Shown: positions 1 through 8,310, counted from the first letter of the stretch. The stretch: 64,000 nucleotides of DNA from Bradyrhizobium mercantei (GCF_001982635.1 NZ_MKFI01000002.1:224344-288343); one strand, 5' to 3'. The notes: generated by a model not told the origin, from the sequence alone. A program made the numbers and translations.

Positions 1-1766
1 CGGCAGCGCCCGACACGCTCATCAAGGGACCCTATAAGCTCTGCGATTACAGGGTGACCTATCTCAGATTGTTCTACGATATCAGTCAGCGATTGGGTCT
101 CACTGACGAAGATTTCGTCGGCTGGGGTGACTGCGACGTCATTTACGGGCGATTTTCGGACTTCCTCGATCTGACGGACAATTACCAGATCATCGGCGGC
201 TATCACGGACATCTGACGGCATTTCGCAATATCGAGCCTTTCCGCAACCTGTTCAGATCGATCGATGGATTATCGGCGCTGTTGATCGACGATAAATCGC
301 ACATTGTCGACGAAGTCGCTTTTCGAAAGCCGCTCCTCGAATTCCTGGAGCAACGCAAATACAGGATGTTCTACGCGAACAGATATCTCTGCGACATCGT
401 TCCTCAGCAGTTCTTTGGCCTTTTCCGGCATGATCACGCGCAGCGTCCCAGCAACTTCTTCGATGCGTACAACCCGGACAAGGACATCGAACACGTATGC
501 TGCGATCGAGAGGGCCGGCTATCGGTCGCCTACAAGGGCGGCGAGTCGCGACGGGCCATCTATTGTCACCTGCAGAAGCGCAGCGTCGCGGTCCAGCCCG
601 ATGGCTACGAAAATGGATACTTTATTCAAGAGAACGCCTTCATGCCCATCGATGCCGTGAACCAGAGCCCGCCCGATCCTGCGCTCAAGGCTTATCTGAG
701 CGAGCCCGGCCCCCATCGTCTGGAAGTCGGCGCCGGATGGAATGTGAGGGATGGATGGTTCTCGACCGACCTCGATCCGCCACCGGGCCTGCCTTGCATG
801 AAGCTCGACGCGACCAAGCGCTTCGAGATTCCCTCCGACGCTTTCGACTACGTCTATTCGGAGCACATGATCGAGCATGTCCCGTTCGACGATGGCCTGA
901 ACATGCTCGAGGAGTGCTACCGAATATTGAAACCCGGCGGAACGATCCGCATTTGCACGCCGTCGCTCGGCTTCCTGTCGCGCGTCATTTCGTCCGACCG
1001 GGGACTTGTCGAAGATCAATACCGCCGCTGGTCGGTCCAGACCTTCGTCCCGAATGCGCCGGCGGTGACGAACGCGTTCTTTCTCAACAATTTCGTCCGC
1101 AACTGGGGTCACAAATTCATCTACGACCGCGAGACACTCGAGCTCGCCTTGCAACTCGCGGGCTTCGAAAAGATCATCGGCTGTGAACTCAACGAGAGCG
1201 CACATCCATCGTTGCGGGGCTTGGCGAACGTCGAAAAGATTCCCCCCGGATTCCTCGATCTCGAAAGCATGGTGTTTGAGGCCACCAAGCCGGTAAGTAC
1301 CGAAAGCAGCGCGAGGGGACGGATCATCTCGACCGGAAAGCACGCGACACAGAGCTCGATTTCGCCGTGGTCGCGCGAAGCGACGCCGGAAGCCGACGCC
1401 GGCAGGGTCGTAAGTGGCACCTTCACCGGTTCTTACAACAGTCATACGAACCTCGATTCCCCAGCGTGGTGGCGAGTTGATCTGGATCGGGTGCAGCAGA
1501 TCAACGAAGTCCATATCTACAATCGCGTCGACGCCAATCCGGCGATCAGGGCACGTCTGAGCAGGCTCGAAATCCAGGTGTCCGACGACGACAGGAACTG
1601 GCACACGGCGTTCCGCAAAGAGACGGCCGTCCCCCTGGGCGGAAGACACGGACGAACTCCGTTTATTTGGAAGCCGGATGCAGCCGTCTCGGCCCGCTTT
1701 CTGCGTATTCAGCTTCTGGAGCGGCAGTATCTGCACCTGGAGCAGGTCGAGATTTTCGGTCCATGA
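1..1766 (+). CDS. DUF6625-like glycosyltransferase / SAM methyltransferase / discoidin fusion (5' partial)
   Basis: The reading frame is open from base 3 and the residues before the first possible start (GTG at 54) already match a family motif (GPYKLCDY), so the true start lies upstream of the window. The N-terminal part (to about base 600) resembles DUF6625 glycosyltransferase-like proteins: PYKLCD, then GWGDCDVIYG (aspartates of a DxD-like site) and HGHLTAFRN. Bases 719-1230 encode a class I SAM methyltransferase: glycine-rich LEVGAG, the acidic FDYVYSEHMIEHV strand and the KPGG turn. Bases 1330-1763 encode a discoidin (F5/8 type C, CBM32-like) sugar-binding domain ending in YLHLEQVEIFG. 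No signal peptide is visible in what is present. A role in building or modifying a surface glycan is inference. The next gene, convergent, is another methyltransferase. The domain calls are from motifs only. Confidence 0.8.
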   Translation, partial: AAPDTLIKGPYKLCDYRVTYLRLFYDISQRLGLTDEDFVGWGDCDVIYGRFSDFLDLTDNYQIIGGYHGHLTAFRNIEPFRNLFRSIDGLSALLIDDKSHIVDEVAFRKPLLEFLEQRKYRMFYANRYLCDIVPQQFFGLFRHDHAQRPSNFFDAYNPDKDIEHVCCDREGRLSVAYKGGESRRAIYCHLQKRSVAVQPDGYENGYFIQENAFMPIDAVNQSPPDPALKAYLSEPGPHRLEVGAGWNVRDGWFSTDLDPPPGLPCMKLDATKRFEIPSDAFDYVYSEHMIEHVPFDDGLNMLEECYRILKPGGTIRICTPSLGFLSRVISSDRGLVEDQYRRWSVQTFVPNAPAVTNAFFLNNFVRNWGHKFIYDRETLELALQLAGFEKIIGCELNESAHPSLRGLANVEKIPPGFLDLESMVFEATKPVSTESSARGRIISTGKHATQSSISPWSREATPEADAGRVVSGTFTGSYNSHTNLDSPAWWRVDLDRVQQINEVHIYNRVDANPAIRARLSRLEIQVSDDDRNWHTAFRKETAVPLGGRHGRTPFIWKPDAAVSARFLRIQLLERQYLHLEQVEIFGP

Positions 1767-1809
1767 GGCCGACCCGGAGTGGTCGCTACGCGGTACCAGC
1801 CTGCAAAGC

Positions 1810-2436
1810 TCAACAGAACCGTTTGGCAACCACCTGCGAGTTCGGAGACCAGATCAGGCGCATTCGATGAAAGTACAGGTTCAAGAACGCATCGACGGCG
1901 GGCTTGGGCGTATCGAGAATATCTTTGAACGGCGCATTTGGATGCCTCCATAGATAGTCGTCGAATACCATGTGACCACCAACCTTCAAGAGCTCGAACG
2001 ACAAAACGGCATCAGCAAGAACATCCGGGGCTTCATGCGAACCGTCAATGTAGATCATATCGAAGTATTGCTTGAACCCCTCGCCTATCAGTTTCGCAAG
2101 CTGATCGGTTGACCGGCCCTTGCGAGCGATCAGTTTCACAGGGTGTTGCGCCCGCTTGGCGGCATCTGCGACGTTGTTTTGGAAGCGGATCTCGACAGCT
2201 GACATGTTAACACCGTCAGCCTTATGCTCGGAGCCTCCTTCCCACGTGTCGATGCATTGGATCTCGATTGGACGCTGCGATGCACAGGCGTCAATCAGGT
2301 AACAGGCGCTTGCACCTTCATAGCTGCCAATTTCCAGAATTCTTTCCGGTCGAATTTGTGGAATCAGTTGGTCCCATACCAGACGTGCGGTGACGTCAAA
2401 CCAGTTGTTGGTAAATCCGGAAACAGTGTCAGTCAT
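1810..2436 (-). CDS. class I SAM-dependent methyltransferase (Methyltransf_24 / CmcI-like)
   Basis: 208 residues. The SAM-binding glycine loop LEIGSYEGASACYL lies near residue 35, followed by an acidic CIDTWEGG strand, and MIYIDGSHEAPDVLADAVLS and VGGHMVFDDY, which are typical of the Methyltransf_24 group often found in O-antigen and polysaccharide loci. I chose the ATG at 2436 because a GAGG motif sits at suitable spacing upstream; an in-frame GTG three codons earlier (2445) is possible. It converges with the glycosyltransferase/methyltransferase fusion, and the shared theme suggests a remnant or edge of a surface-polysaccharide locus. Its substrate cannot be read from sequence. Confidence 0.82.
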   Translation of the reverse strand: MTDTVSGFTNNWFDVTARLVWDQLIPQIRPERILEIGSYEGASACYLIDACASQRPIEIQCIDTWEGGSEHKADGVNMSAVEIRFQNNVADAAKRAQHPVKLIARKGRSTDQLAKLIGEGFKQYFDMIYIDGSHEAPDVLADAVLSFELLKVGGHMVFDDYLWRHPNAPFKDILDTPKPAVDAFLNLYFHRMRLIWSPNSQVVAKRFC

Positions 2437-2696
2437 CGAACACACCTCATGCCAATCTGTGCGGAGTTCGGATTAGGCGATACCGTGATTTCCAAGCAGA
2501 GGCCGTCGGGCCAGGCTTCGCTCGAATTTGACACTAGCAGCTTTTCGAACAAGCCAGGGTGGCGGGAGGTCGCCATAAATCGATCTTGCCAGCGGATCAC
2601 GGCAAGCAGAGCAATGCCGATTTCGGGGATCGATCTGGGACGTAGACCGTTATGCTTGTGCTGGCTGTCATCGCCAGCACAAATGGTGGGATTGCC

Positions 2697-3551
2697 ATGG
2701 GCATTTCGAAACGCGTCTTTCGGTCGAAGCCGGTAGCAGCCATCATACCCCCGAACCCGGATCGGCTGACCCTCCGTTCGGTCCCGCTCGAGCTCGCCGG
2801 TGACTGGGGCCGTATGCTTCCCGCCTCGGTGCTGCATGTGCTCGAGCGCATGCGTGCAGCCTGCTTCGACGCTGTGCGCCTCGTCTCGGACGACCAGCCC
2901 GAGCGCCTGCGGGTTGACGAACACACATCCGGCGGCCCACCTGCGATCTGGCTGCATTCCGGCGAAAGCGATCTCGCCTGGATCATTGTTGATGTCGGCG
3001 AGCGTGACTGGTCGAAGCTTGCTTATCAGTTTGGCCACGAGCTCGGTCATGTTACCGCGAACTCCTGGCGATTTACCGCGAGGCCGGGTGGGCCCTGTCA
3101 ATGGCTCGAAGAGGCGATGGTCGAGGCGTTCGCGCTGCGCGGCCTCGCGCTGCTGGCTGATAGCTGGTCGCGCGATCCGCCATTTCGGGATGACAGCGGC
3201 TTTGGTGCCGCCGTCGCCATGTATCGGCAGAACATCGTCGAGCGCTACGGGAAGCTGGCCATCGAACAGGGTAACCCAAAGGAGTTCAACGCTTGGTTCA
3301 GTCAGCATCGCGCTGCGCTCGAGGCCCAGCGGGGCCTCAGCTCCTTCGCTCAAGTGGCCTCACTTTCGATACTCACCGAATACGAGCGCGCTCCGAGCGC
3401 GATGGAAGCACTTGGGGCACTGAACAAATGGCCAGGGCGCAGTTCCATCGCGTTGGAGGAATATTTTGATGCTTGGCAGGCGAGCTGCCGGAAGTTGCGT
3501 GCCGCGGCAGATCTCCCACTTCGGCTACAAATGCTGCTCGGTCTTAGCTAA
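2697..3551 (+). CDS. hypothetical protein with HELGH zinc-metallopeptidase motif
   Basis: About 284 residues from the ATG at 2697, which has GGTGGG six bases upstream; an in-frame ATG at 2652 would add 15 residues and has a poorer ribosome site. Around base 3036 the protein reads FGHELGHVTANSW, a perfect HExxH zinc-binding signature, followed about 20 residues later by WLEEAMVEAFAL, whose glutamates could supply the third ligand as in gluzincins. No signal peptide or clear membrane segment is seen, so it is probably cytoplasmic. I do not recognise the family. It stands alone between a methyltransferase and a Trp-rich protein. Peptidase activity is inferred from the motif only. Confidence 0.72.
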   Translation: MGISKRVFRSKPVAAIIPPNPDRLTLRSVPLELAGDWGRMLPASVLHVLERMRAACFDAVRLVSDDQPERLRVDEHTSGGPPAIWLHSGESDLAWIIVDVGERDWSKLAYQFGHELGHVTANSWRFTARPGGPCQWLEEAMVEAFALRGLALLADSWSRDPPFRDDSGFGAAVAMYRQNIVERYGKLAIEQGNPKEFNAWFSQHRAALEAQRGLSSFAQVASLSILTEYERAPSAMEALGALNKWPGRSSIALEEYFDAWQASCRKLRAAADLPLRLQMLLGLS

Positions 3552-3874
3552 GCCCGCCGAATGGGGTGTTCGGGCGAACTCGAACGCCCGGCCAGCCGTG
3601 ACTTGAACCGTAGCAATTAGAAGGCACGGTTCGAAAAATCCCAGCTAACTCAGTGGAGTTGACAGGATACCCCTTCCGCCAGATGTTGGGGGCGCCAGCC
3701 CAACGAGCCGGCAGCCCCCGACACCTACAAACCCATCGAGTCAGTCAGCGCCAATCTCCGCACCGGAGGTTGCGGCGCCTGAGTGATGCTCGTCACGGCG
3801 CTGGGCAATGGAAAGCTTCAGGATGCAGGGCATGGGAGACCAAGGGGTCTCTTCTCAAACCAGGAGGGAATGCC
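3552..3874. other. non-coding stretch upstream of the Trp/Cys-rich gene
   Basis: 323 bases with no convincing gene. It contains a possible -35 element (TTGACA near 3659) without a good -10, and an inverted repeat, TTGGGGGC near 3685 pairing with GCCCCCGA near 3714. This is likely the promoter and leader of the downstream small gene. Confidence 0.4.
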
Positions 3875-4294
3875 ATGGCCTGCGGAATGCGAGAGACGAT
3901 TACGGTGAGTTACTGGGGTGTGTGCTGGAAGTGGGGCTTCATCCCCTACCCCTGCAAGAAGACGAAGACGGAAGTGAAATACCAGTATGACTTCCGTCCC
4001 TGGCGCACCAGGTTCAGCTGGTCGCCCTTCCGTCGCAGCTACGAGGGCTGTTGCAACGGCGCGCTGTTCGGATGGTCGTACTGGACCTGGTCGCCGTTCG
4101 GCACCGGCAACGGACCCTGGATCGACCAGACCTTAACGTATTTCTCCGACTCGCAGATTGGTTCGACTGGCCCCTGTCCGTTCCAGAGCACATCCAGTCA
4201 GCCTGCGAAACGGTCGGAGGCAGCTAGCGGCTCAATCGTGCCGGCTGAAACTGCCGATGAGCTCTACGAGGACCATGGCTGTCCTTGTGTCTAG
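3875..4294 (+). CDS. Trp/Cys/Phe-rich hypothetical protein
   Basis: 139 residues from the ATG at 3875, chosen for the excellent AGGAGGGA ribosome site five to six bases upstream (the open frame extends further but without such a site). The protein is unusually aromatic and Cys-rich: WGVCWKWGFIPYPC near the N-terminus, then RFSWSPF and SYWTWSPFGTG, two related WSPF units, and a C-terminal GCPCV. There is no classical signal peptide or hydrophobic helix. A strong hairpin with T-rich tail follows at 4350. I do not recognise the family; the composition suggests a small metal- or disulfide-stabilised fold, which is inference. Confidence 0.68.
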   Translation: MACGMRETITVSYWGVCWKWGFIPYPCKKTKTEVKYQYDFRPWRTRFSWSPFRRSYEGCCNGALFGWSYWTWSPFGTGNGPWIDQTLTYFSDSQIGSTGPCPFQSTSSQPAKRSEAASGSIVPAETADELYEDHGCPCV

Positions 4295-4349
4295 GCGCAT
4301 CCGGGTTCGCTGCGGACCCGCTTCGCCTACCCATCGTCGAGCGCTTGCA

Positions 4350-4381
4350 GCCCGGCCGGTGAACGCCGGTCGGGCATCTTT
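4350..4381 (+). terminator. Rho-independent terminator
   Basis: A 10-bp stem GCCCGGCCGG / CCGGTCGGGC (one G-U pair) with a TGAACG loop, followed by ATCTTTCC. It ends the Trp/Cys-rich gene. A second hairpin, GCGCGCAAC / GTTGCGCGC, follows at 4391-4419. Confidence 0.7.
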
Positions 4382-4536
4382 CCAACGGTCGCGCGCAACA
4401 GAGGTAACGGGTTGCGCGCTGCCGTATCCCATCACCTCTCGTGACGTGCGTTCCGCAGAATGTGATCGCTGCGGCACGATGTGATTGTTTCCGAGTATTG
4501 CTCTGGCCGGAGCCGCGATGCTACCTCTGGCGAGCA

Positions 4537-5169
4537 ATGCGTCGTGCACTACCTTGGGTTTTGGCCGTCACTTTCCTGATTGGCTTTGTCGCTTCCTTCA
4601 CTGAGCTGCAAAGGATGCGCGACCGCTTCGGTGAAGTGTCCAGGCACGCCTTTCACGATCATGCAGCGGTGCGCGAATTCATGATACGTGCCGCGCTCGC
4701 CGACGCATCTGCCCCGATTGTCGTGCTTGGCGACAGCATCACCGAAATGGCTCCGCTGCCGCGGCAGCTCTGCGGGCGTCCGGTAATCAACGCCGGCGTC
4801 GGCGGCCAGACCATCCGCGAGGCCAAGCAACTCGCCCGGCGCCTGCTGGACGACCAAGGCGCGTTCCTGCTCGTCCTAGCGGTGGGCGCGAACGACGCGC
4901 GATCGCCAACGGCGCAGCGCGATTTCGCCGATCTCATCGAGACCGTGAAGCCGCTGTCGACCCGGCCACTGGTGGCGATCGCCGTCGCAGCCGACGCAGC
5001 AACCAATCAGGCGATCGAAGCCGCCGCAGTTGCGGGCGGCATTCGGTTTATCGACCCGCATTTGCCGCCTGGCGCGAAGATGGCCGACGGCATTCACTTC
5101 ACCGCAGCCGCCTACAGAGCCTGGGTACCGGCACTCGACGCAGCGATCTCGGCGGAATGCACGATGTGA
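4537..5169 (+). CDS. SGNH/GDSL-family hydrolase
   Basis: 210 residues from the ATG at 4537; the frame is open back to 4441 but the N-terminus from 4537 (RRALPWVLAVTFLIGFVAS) is a clean signal anchor or signal peptide. The SGNH blocks are present: VVLGDSITEM (nucleophile Ser), a glycine block VGGQT, GANDA (oxyanion Asn) and DGIHFTAAAY, carrying the Asp-x-x-His pair near the C-terminus. The enzyme is probably an exported or membrane-anchored esterase or acylhydrolase; the natural substrate is unknown. It converges with the alpha/beta hydrolase gene. Confidence 0.85.
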   Translation: MRRALPWVLAVTFLIGFVASFTELQRMRDRFGEVSRHAFHDHAAVREFMIRAALADASAPIVVLGDSITEMAPLPRQLCGRPVINAGVGGQTIREAKQLARRLLDDQGAFLLVLAVGANDARSPTAQRDFADLIETVKPLSTRPLVAIAVAADAATNQAIEAAAVAGGIRFIDPHLPPGAKMADGIHFTAAAYRAWVPALDAAISAECTM

Positions 5170-5226
5170 TGTGCGCAGGGCCGAACCCCGGCGTGCTCTG
5201 CTCGCAGCGTTCGATCGAACACGCGC

Positions 5227-6147
5227 TCAGGTCTGCCGGACGAACTCCGCGATCAGGCCACCGATTTGCTCGGGCGCATCTTCGAAGCAGTAATGCCCGA
5301 CGCCGGCAAGGCGCCTGACCGGTGCGGCCGGAAAGATCGCGGAAAACAGCGGCAGGAAATGCTCTGCACGCAGCGTGCGGTCCGCTTCGCCCCAGATCGC
5401 GAGCGCCGGCTTGCCGCGGATCAAGCGGTCGGCAGCGGGATCGGGCGTCGCGAATGCATGTGCACCGGTGGCAAAGCCCTTGGCCCATCCGATCGCGCCA
5501 AGGCAGTCGGCCGGACGCGCGAAGGGCGCTCCGTAAGCCGCGAGCCAGGCGTCGGTGATGACGGCGTTGTTCTCGAAGCCGTTGAGCTTGAGTGTGCTCA
5601 GGATGTTGAAGCCGAGTTGCCCGAGAACCGGCTCGAGTTCGCTGCGCGCGTCGGCCTTGGCGATCCATTGAAACCAGGGCGACGCCAGCGCATTGGCCGT
5701 GACGCGCTCGAACAGGTCGCTTTGCCCGAACGGCGTCGGCCCGTTGGCCGAGATGATGCGGCGGATACGCTCCGGATGGCGGGCCGCGAAGCCCATGCCG
5801 ACCGGACCGCCGAAATCATGCATGATGAGGGTGATGTTGCTGAGATCGAGCGCAAGGACCAGCGCTTCGAGATTGTCGACATGGTCCTGCAGCCAATCGC
5901 TGCGCTGCGCCGGCGTCGCGCTCTTGCCGAAGCCCATGTGGTCCGGAACGACCACGCGGTGCGTCGCGCTCAGCACCGGTACCAGGTGGCGGAACAGATA
6001 GCCCCAGGTCGGTTCGCCGTGCAGGCAAAGCACCACCTCGCCGTCGCGTGGACCTTCGTCGACGTAGTGCATCCGGAAGCCGGGAGCCGCGCTGAAATGC
6101 GGCGCGAATGGAAAAGTGCCGTCGAACGTGGCGTCGGCCTGGATCAT
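5227..6147 (-). CDS. alpha/beta hydrolase, haloalkane dehalogenase-like
   Basis: 306 residues, the usual size for this family. It carries the oxyanion motif HGEPTW (residues 43-48), the nucleophile elbow MHDFGG with Asp111, a later WGEADR acid region and GVGHYCFED with the catalytic His near the C-terminus. An Asp nucleophile fits haloalkane dehalogenases and epoxide or fluoroacetate hydrolases rather than Ser esterases. The residue after the nucleophile is Phe, whereas classical dehalogenases (DhlA, LinB) have Trp there to hold the halide, so the dehalogenase label is doubtful. It is divergent from an HxlR regulator, which probably controls it through repeated sites at 6162 and 6195. Confidence 0.85.
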   Translation of the reverse strand: MIQADATFDGTFPFAPHFSAAPGFRMHYVDEGPRDGEVVLCLHGEPTWGYLFRHLVPVLSATHRVVVPDHMGFGKSATPAQRSDWLQDHVDNLEALVLALDLSNITLIMHDFGGPVGMGFAARHPERIRRIISANGPTPFGQSDLFERVTANALASPWFQWIAKADARSELEPVLGQLGFNILSTLKLNGFENNAVITDAWLAAYGAPFARPADCLGAIGWAKGFATGAHAFATPDPAADRLIRGKPALAIWGEADRTLRAEHFLPLFSAIFPAAPVRRLAGVGHYCFEDAPEQIGGLIAEFVRQT

Positions 6148-6161
6148 GGTAGTCCTCGCAT

Positions 6162-6178
6162 GGTTTTAAGTTGAAACC
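6162..6178. promoter_or_regulatory. candidate HxlR operator, copy 1
   Basis: An imperfect palindrome, GGTTTTAAGTTGAAACC, in the hydrolase/HxlR divergent promoter, 15 bases from the hydrolase start. A near copy begins 33 bases downstream, about three helical turns away. Confidence 0.45.
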
Positions 6179-6194
6179 GCTGTGTATCGCTTGA

Positions 6195-6211
6195 GGTTTT
6201 ACTTTGCAACC
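6195..6211. promoter_or_regulatory. candidate HxlR operator, copy 2
   Basis: GGTTTTACTTTGCAACC, matching copy 1 at 14 of 17 positions and keeping the GGTT...AACC dyad ends. The same-face spacing suggests two regulator dimers. The assignment to HxlR is inference from location. Confidence 0.42.
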
Positions 6212-6291
6212 GGTATATCGGGCTCACATGGTGGTGCCCCTACGCGCACCATCGATCGACACGCGAGATCAGGAGCGCCAGGCGAATCGCG

Positions 6292-6750
6292 ATGGCCAAG
6301 AGAGTGAGCCACAGGGACTCGATGTGCGGCGTGGCCCGGCCGCTGGATGCGATCGGCGACTGGTGGTCGCTGCTGATCGTCCGCGATGCGTTCGAGGGGC
6401 TGCGCCGGTTCGGCGAGTTTCAGAAGAGCCTCGGGCTAGCCAAGAACATCCTGTCGGCCCGGCTCCGCAATCTGCTGGCGCACGGCATCATGGAGACGGT
6501 GCTCGCAGCCGACGGCAGCCCCTACCAGGAATATGTGCTGACCGAAAAGGGACGCGGCCTGTTCCCGCTCCTCGTTGCGCTCCGGCAATGGGGTGAGGAT
6601 TTCTTCTTCGAACCCGACGAGGCGCATGTGCTCCTGGTTGATCGCAAGAACGGATTGCCGGTGCGGCGGCTCGAGCTGCGCGCGCAGGATGGACGCGTCG
6701 TTGGCGCGGAAGACACGATGGTGCGGCTACCTTCGATTGCACCTGAGTGA
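6292..6750 (+). CDS. HxlR-family transcriptional regulator
   Basis: 152 residues. The winged-helix MarR/HxlR core is clear: conserved N-terminal Cys (SMCGVARPLDAIGD), WWSLLIVRDAFEGLRRFGEFQ, the recognition-helix region AKNILSARLRNLLAHGI, and the wing VLTEKGRGLFPLLVALRQWGE. HxlR proteins are DNA-binding dimers, often sensing reactive electrophiles or oxidants through the conserved Cys. It lies divergent from the alpha/beta hydrolase with a 144-base shared promoter containing two related palindromes, so autoregulation and control of the hydrolase are likely. Confidence 0.9.
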   Translation: MAKRVSHRDSMCGVARPLDAIGDWWSLLIVRDAFEGLRRFGEFQKSLGLAKNILSARLRNLLAHGIMETVLAADGSPYQEYVLTEKGRGLFPLLVALRQWGEDFFFEPDEAHVLLVDRKNGLPVRRLELRAQDGRVVGAEDTMVRLPSIAPE

Positions 6751-6834
6751 GAACACGCCTGCCGCCTACGTCGTCGGCCGCAACCGGATGTTAACCCTCC
6801 TTGCCGCAGCATCGGCCGCGTGGAGGTTCGATCA

Positions 6835-7002
6835 ATGCAGACATTCCGGATTTCGCTGAGCGATGGGACGCGGCAATTCCACACGGCGATTCAGGCGCCG
6901 GATCCCGCCTCCGCGCGCATCAAGGCCGCCTACTTCTTCGACATATCGAAGTGGCGAATCCTGAGTGTGTCGCTGAGCGGAGCCAGTGCCGCGGCGGCCT
7001 AG
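6835..7002 (+). CDS. small hypothetical protein
   Basis: 55 residues from the ATG at 6835, with GGAGG eight bases upstream. The sequence is compact and soluble-looking (FRISLSDGTRQFHTAIQAPD...KWRILSVSLS) with an Ala-rich tail; no family recognised. It ends 12 bases before the stop of the convergent phosphotransferase gene. The good ribosome site and separation from neighbours support it being real. Confidence 0.6.
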   Translation: MQTFRISLSDGTRQFHTAIQAPDPASARIKAAYFFDISKWRILSVSLSGASAAAA

Positions 7003-7014
7003 TCGCTGCGCGCC

Positions 7015-7833
7015 CTACGCCATCCGGTCGAGTTCGGCCGCGGCAAGCCTTGCAATCTGCAGGTCGATTTCGGCGAGCGGATCACCATCGCCGAGAAACC
7101 ATGCTGCCGACAAGCCGGTCCAGGCGACGATCCATGACAGCAGGCGCCGGCGATCGAGCCGCGCTGCTTCTACGACAATGTCCAGACGTCGCGCAAAGCG
7201 TCCGGGTTCGGTTGCGACCGGCCGTGTCGGATCCGCGAGATCCGGATTGGTGAAGATGTTGGCGAAGTCGAAGCCACGCTCGCCGACGAGATGCTTTGGA
7301 TCGATCGCGAGCCAGCCGCGCGTGCCGAAGTCGAGCACATTGTCATGGTGCAGATCGCCATGCAGCACCACGATCTCGCGCTGATCGCCGAGCAACGCTT
7401 CGGCAATCTCCGCCGACCGATTCAAGATGCCGCCATGCGCCCTCGCCGCCGGCCAGAGCTCGCGAAACCAGTCCTTGAGTGGCGTCAACTCCGGCTGCGG
7501 TTTCGCGCGCCGGGCGTGCAGCCGATCGGCCGTTGCACAGAGGATTCGGCAGGCCTCATCGTCCCTGCCGGTGCGCGCCATCTCGCTGAGCGAGGCCGGT
7601 CCCGTTGCCCTTTCGAGCAGGAGTGCATCGCCGTCACGGGCAAGGACGCGCGCCGCGCCGTCTCCGTCCCACCACGCCATCACGACCGCGCCGAGGCGTT
7701 CGTCCGGCTCGTGCGAGACCTTGAGCATGGCCGGCTCGCCGTGCCGCCGCACCGGCAGTAACCGCGCGGCGTGCGTCACGATCGGGTCGCCGTCGGGGAC
7801 GAGGCTCCAGGCTGAGAGATAGGGGGTGAACAT
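7015..7833 (-). CDS. APH(6)/streptomycin-kinase-like phosphotransferase
   Basis: 272 residues, close to StrB-type enzymes. The kinase catalytic loop is HGDLHHDN (Brenner motif, Asp as base) and the metal-binding Asp follows in AIDPKHLVGERGFDFANIF, the pattern of the APH(6) family. An N-terminal region (TPYLSAWSLVPDGDPIVT...AMLKVS) supplies the nucleotide-binding Lys. Chromosomal copies in soil bacteria may phosphorylate streptomycin or an unrelated hydroxyl substrate; resistance should not be assumed. It has no obvious operon partner. Confidence 0.85.
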   Translation of the reverse strand: MFTPYLSAWSLVPDGDPIVTHAARLLPVRRHGEPAMLKVSHEPDERLGAVVMAWWDGDGAARVLARDGDALLLERATGPASLSEMARTGRDDEACRILCATADRLHARRAKPQPELTPLKDWFRELWPAARAHGGILNRSAEIAEALLGDQREIVVLHGDLHHDNVLDFGTRGWLAIDPKHLVGERGFDFANIFTNPDLADPTRPVATEPGRFARRLDIVVEAARLDRRRLLSWIVAWTGLSAAWFLGDGDPLAEIDLQIARLAAAELDRMA

Positions 7834-8034
7834 TCGGGCGGACCGGCTGGCGACGAAGAAGCGAGACTTGAGGTTCTAATCATTGCGCCCACGCGCTGCC
7901 ATGCTGGTTCCCCGCGGCGCATCGTGGCAGGCAGCGCGAACCAGTTCCCTGCTTGCCCTGCCCATGTTGGCTGATGACAGCCCCCACCCTTCTCGCGTTA
8001 CAATGTCGCAGCCGGTGGTACGGAGGATGTGGCG

Positions 8035-8292
8035 ATGCCGCGAAAGGGAATTACCGGACACGACGATTGGGTGCTCACCGAGGCCCTGGCCACGGCGCTG
8101 GTCGCGCTCGAACAATTGCCGTCGAAGCACCAGCCGCGCGCGCATATGGAGGATGTCCGGAAAATCCTCACCGCGCGATGCGAGGCCGGCGCCGTCACGC
8201 TACACCTCGCGCAAGCCAAGTGCCGGTTGTTTCCGGATACCGACCCCCTCACGATCTACGAGGAATACGGCCTCAAGGATGGACTCGGATAG
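8035..8292 (+). CDS. conserved hypothetical protein
   Basis: 85 residues from the ATG at 8035, with CGGAGGA seven bases upstream; the GTG at 8029 is inside the ribosome-site spacing and less likely. The protein is mostly helical and acidic-amphipathic (LTEALATALVALEQLP, HMEDVRKILTARCEA, LFPDTDPLTIYEEYGL). I do not recognise a named domain. It ends 18 bases from the convergent sugar-dehydrogenase-like gene. Confidence 0.68.
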   Translation: MPRKGITGHDDWVLTEALATALVALEQLPSKHQPRAHMEDVRKILTARCEAGAVTLHLAQAKCRLFPDTDPLTIYEEYGLKDGLG

Positions 8293-8310
8293 CGGCAGCC
8301 GATCGAGCGG

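Noticed and set aside
3600..3660. GGTTCGAA-like motif considered as a tRNA T-arm
   Set aside because: Flanking bases do not pair into a T stem and no acceptor, D or anticodon arms could be built.
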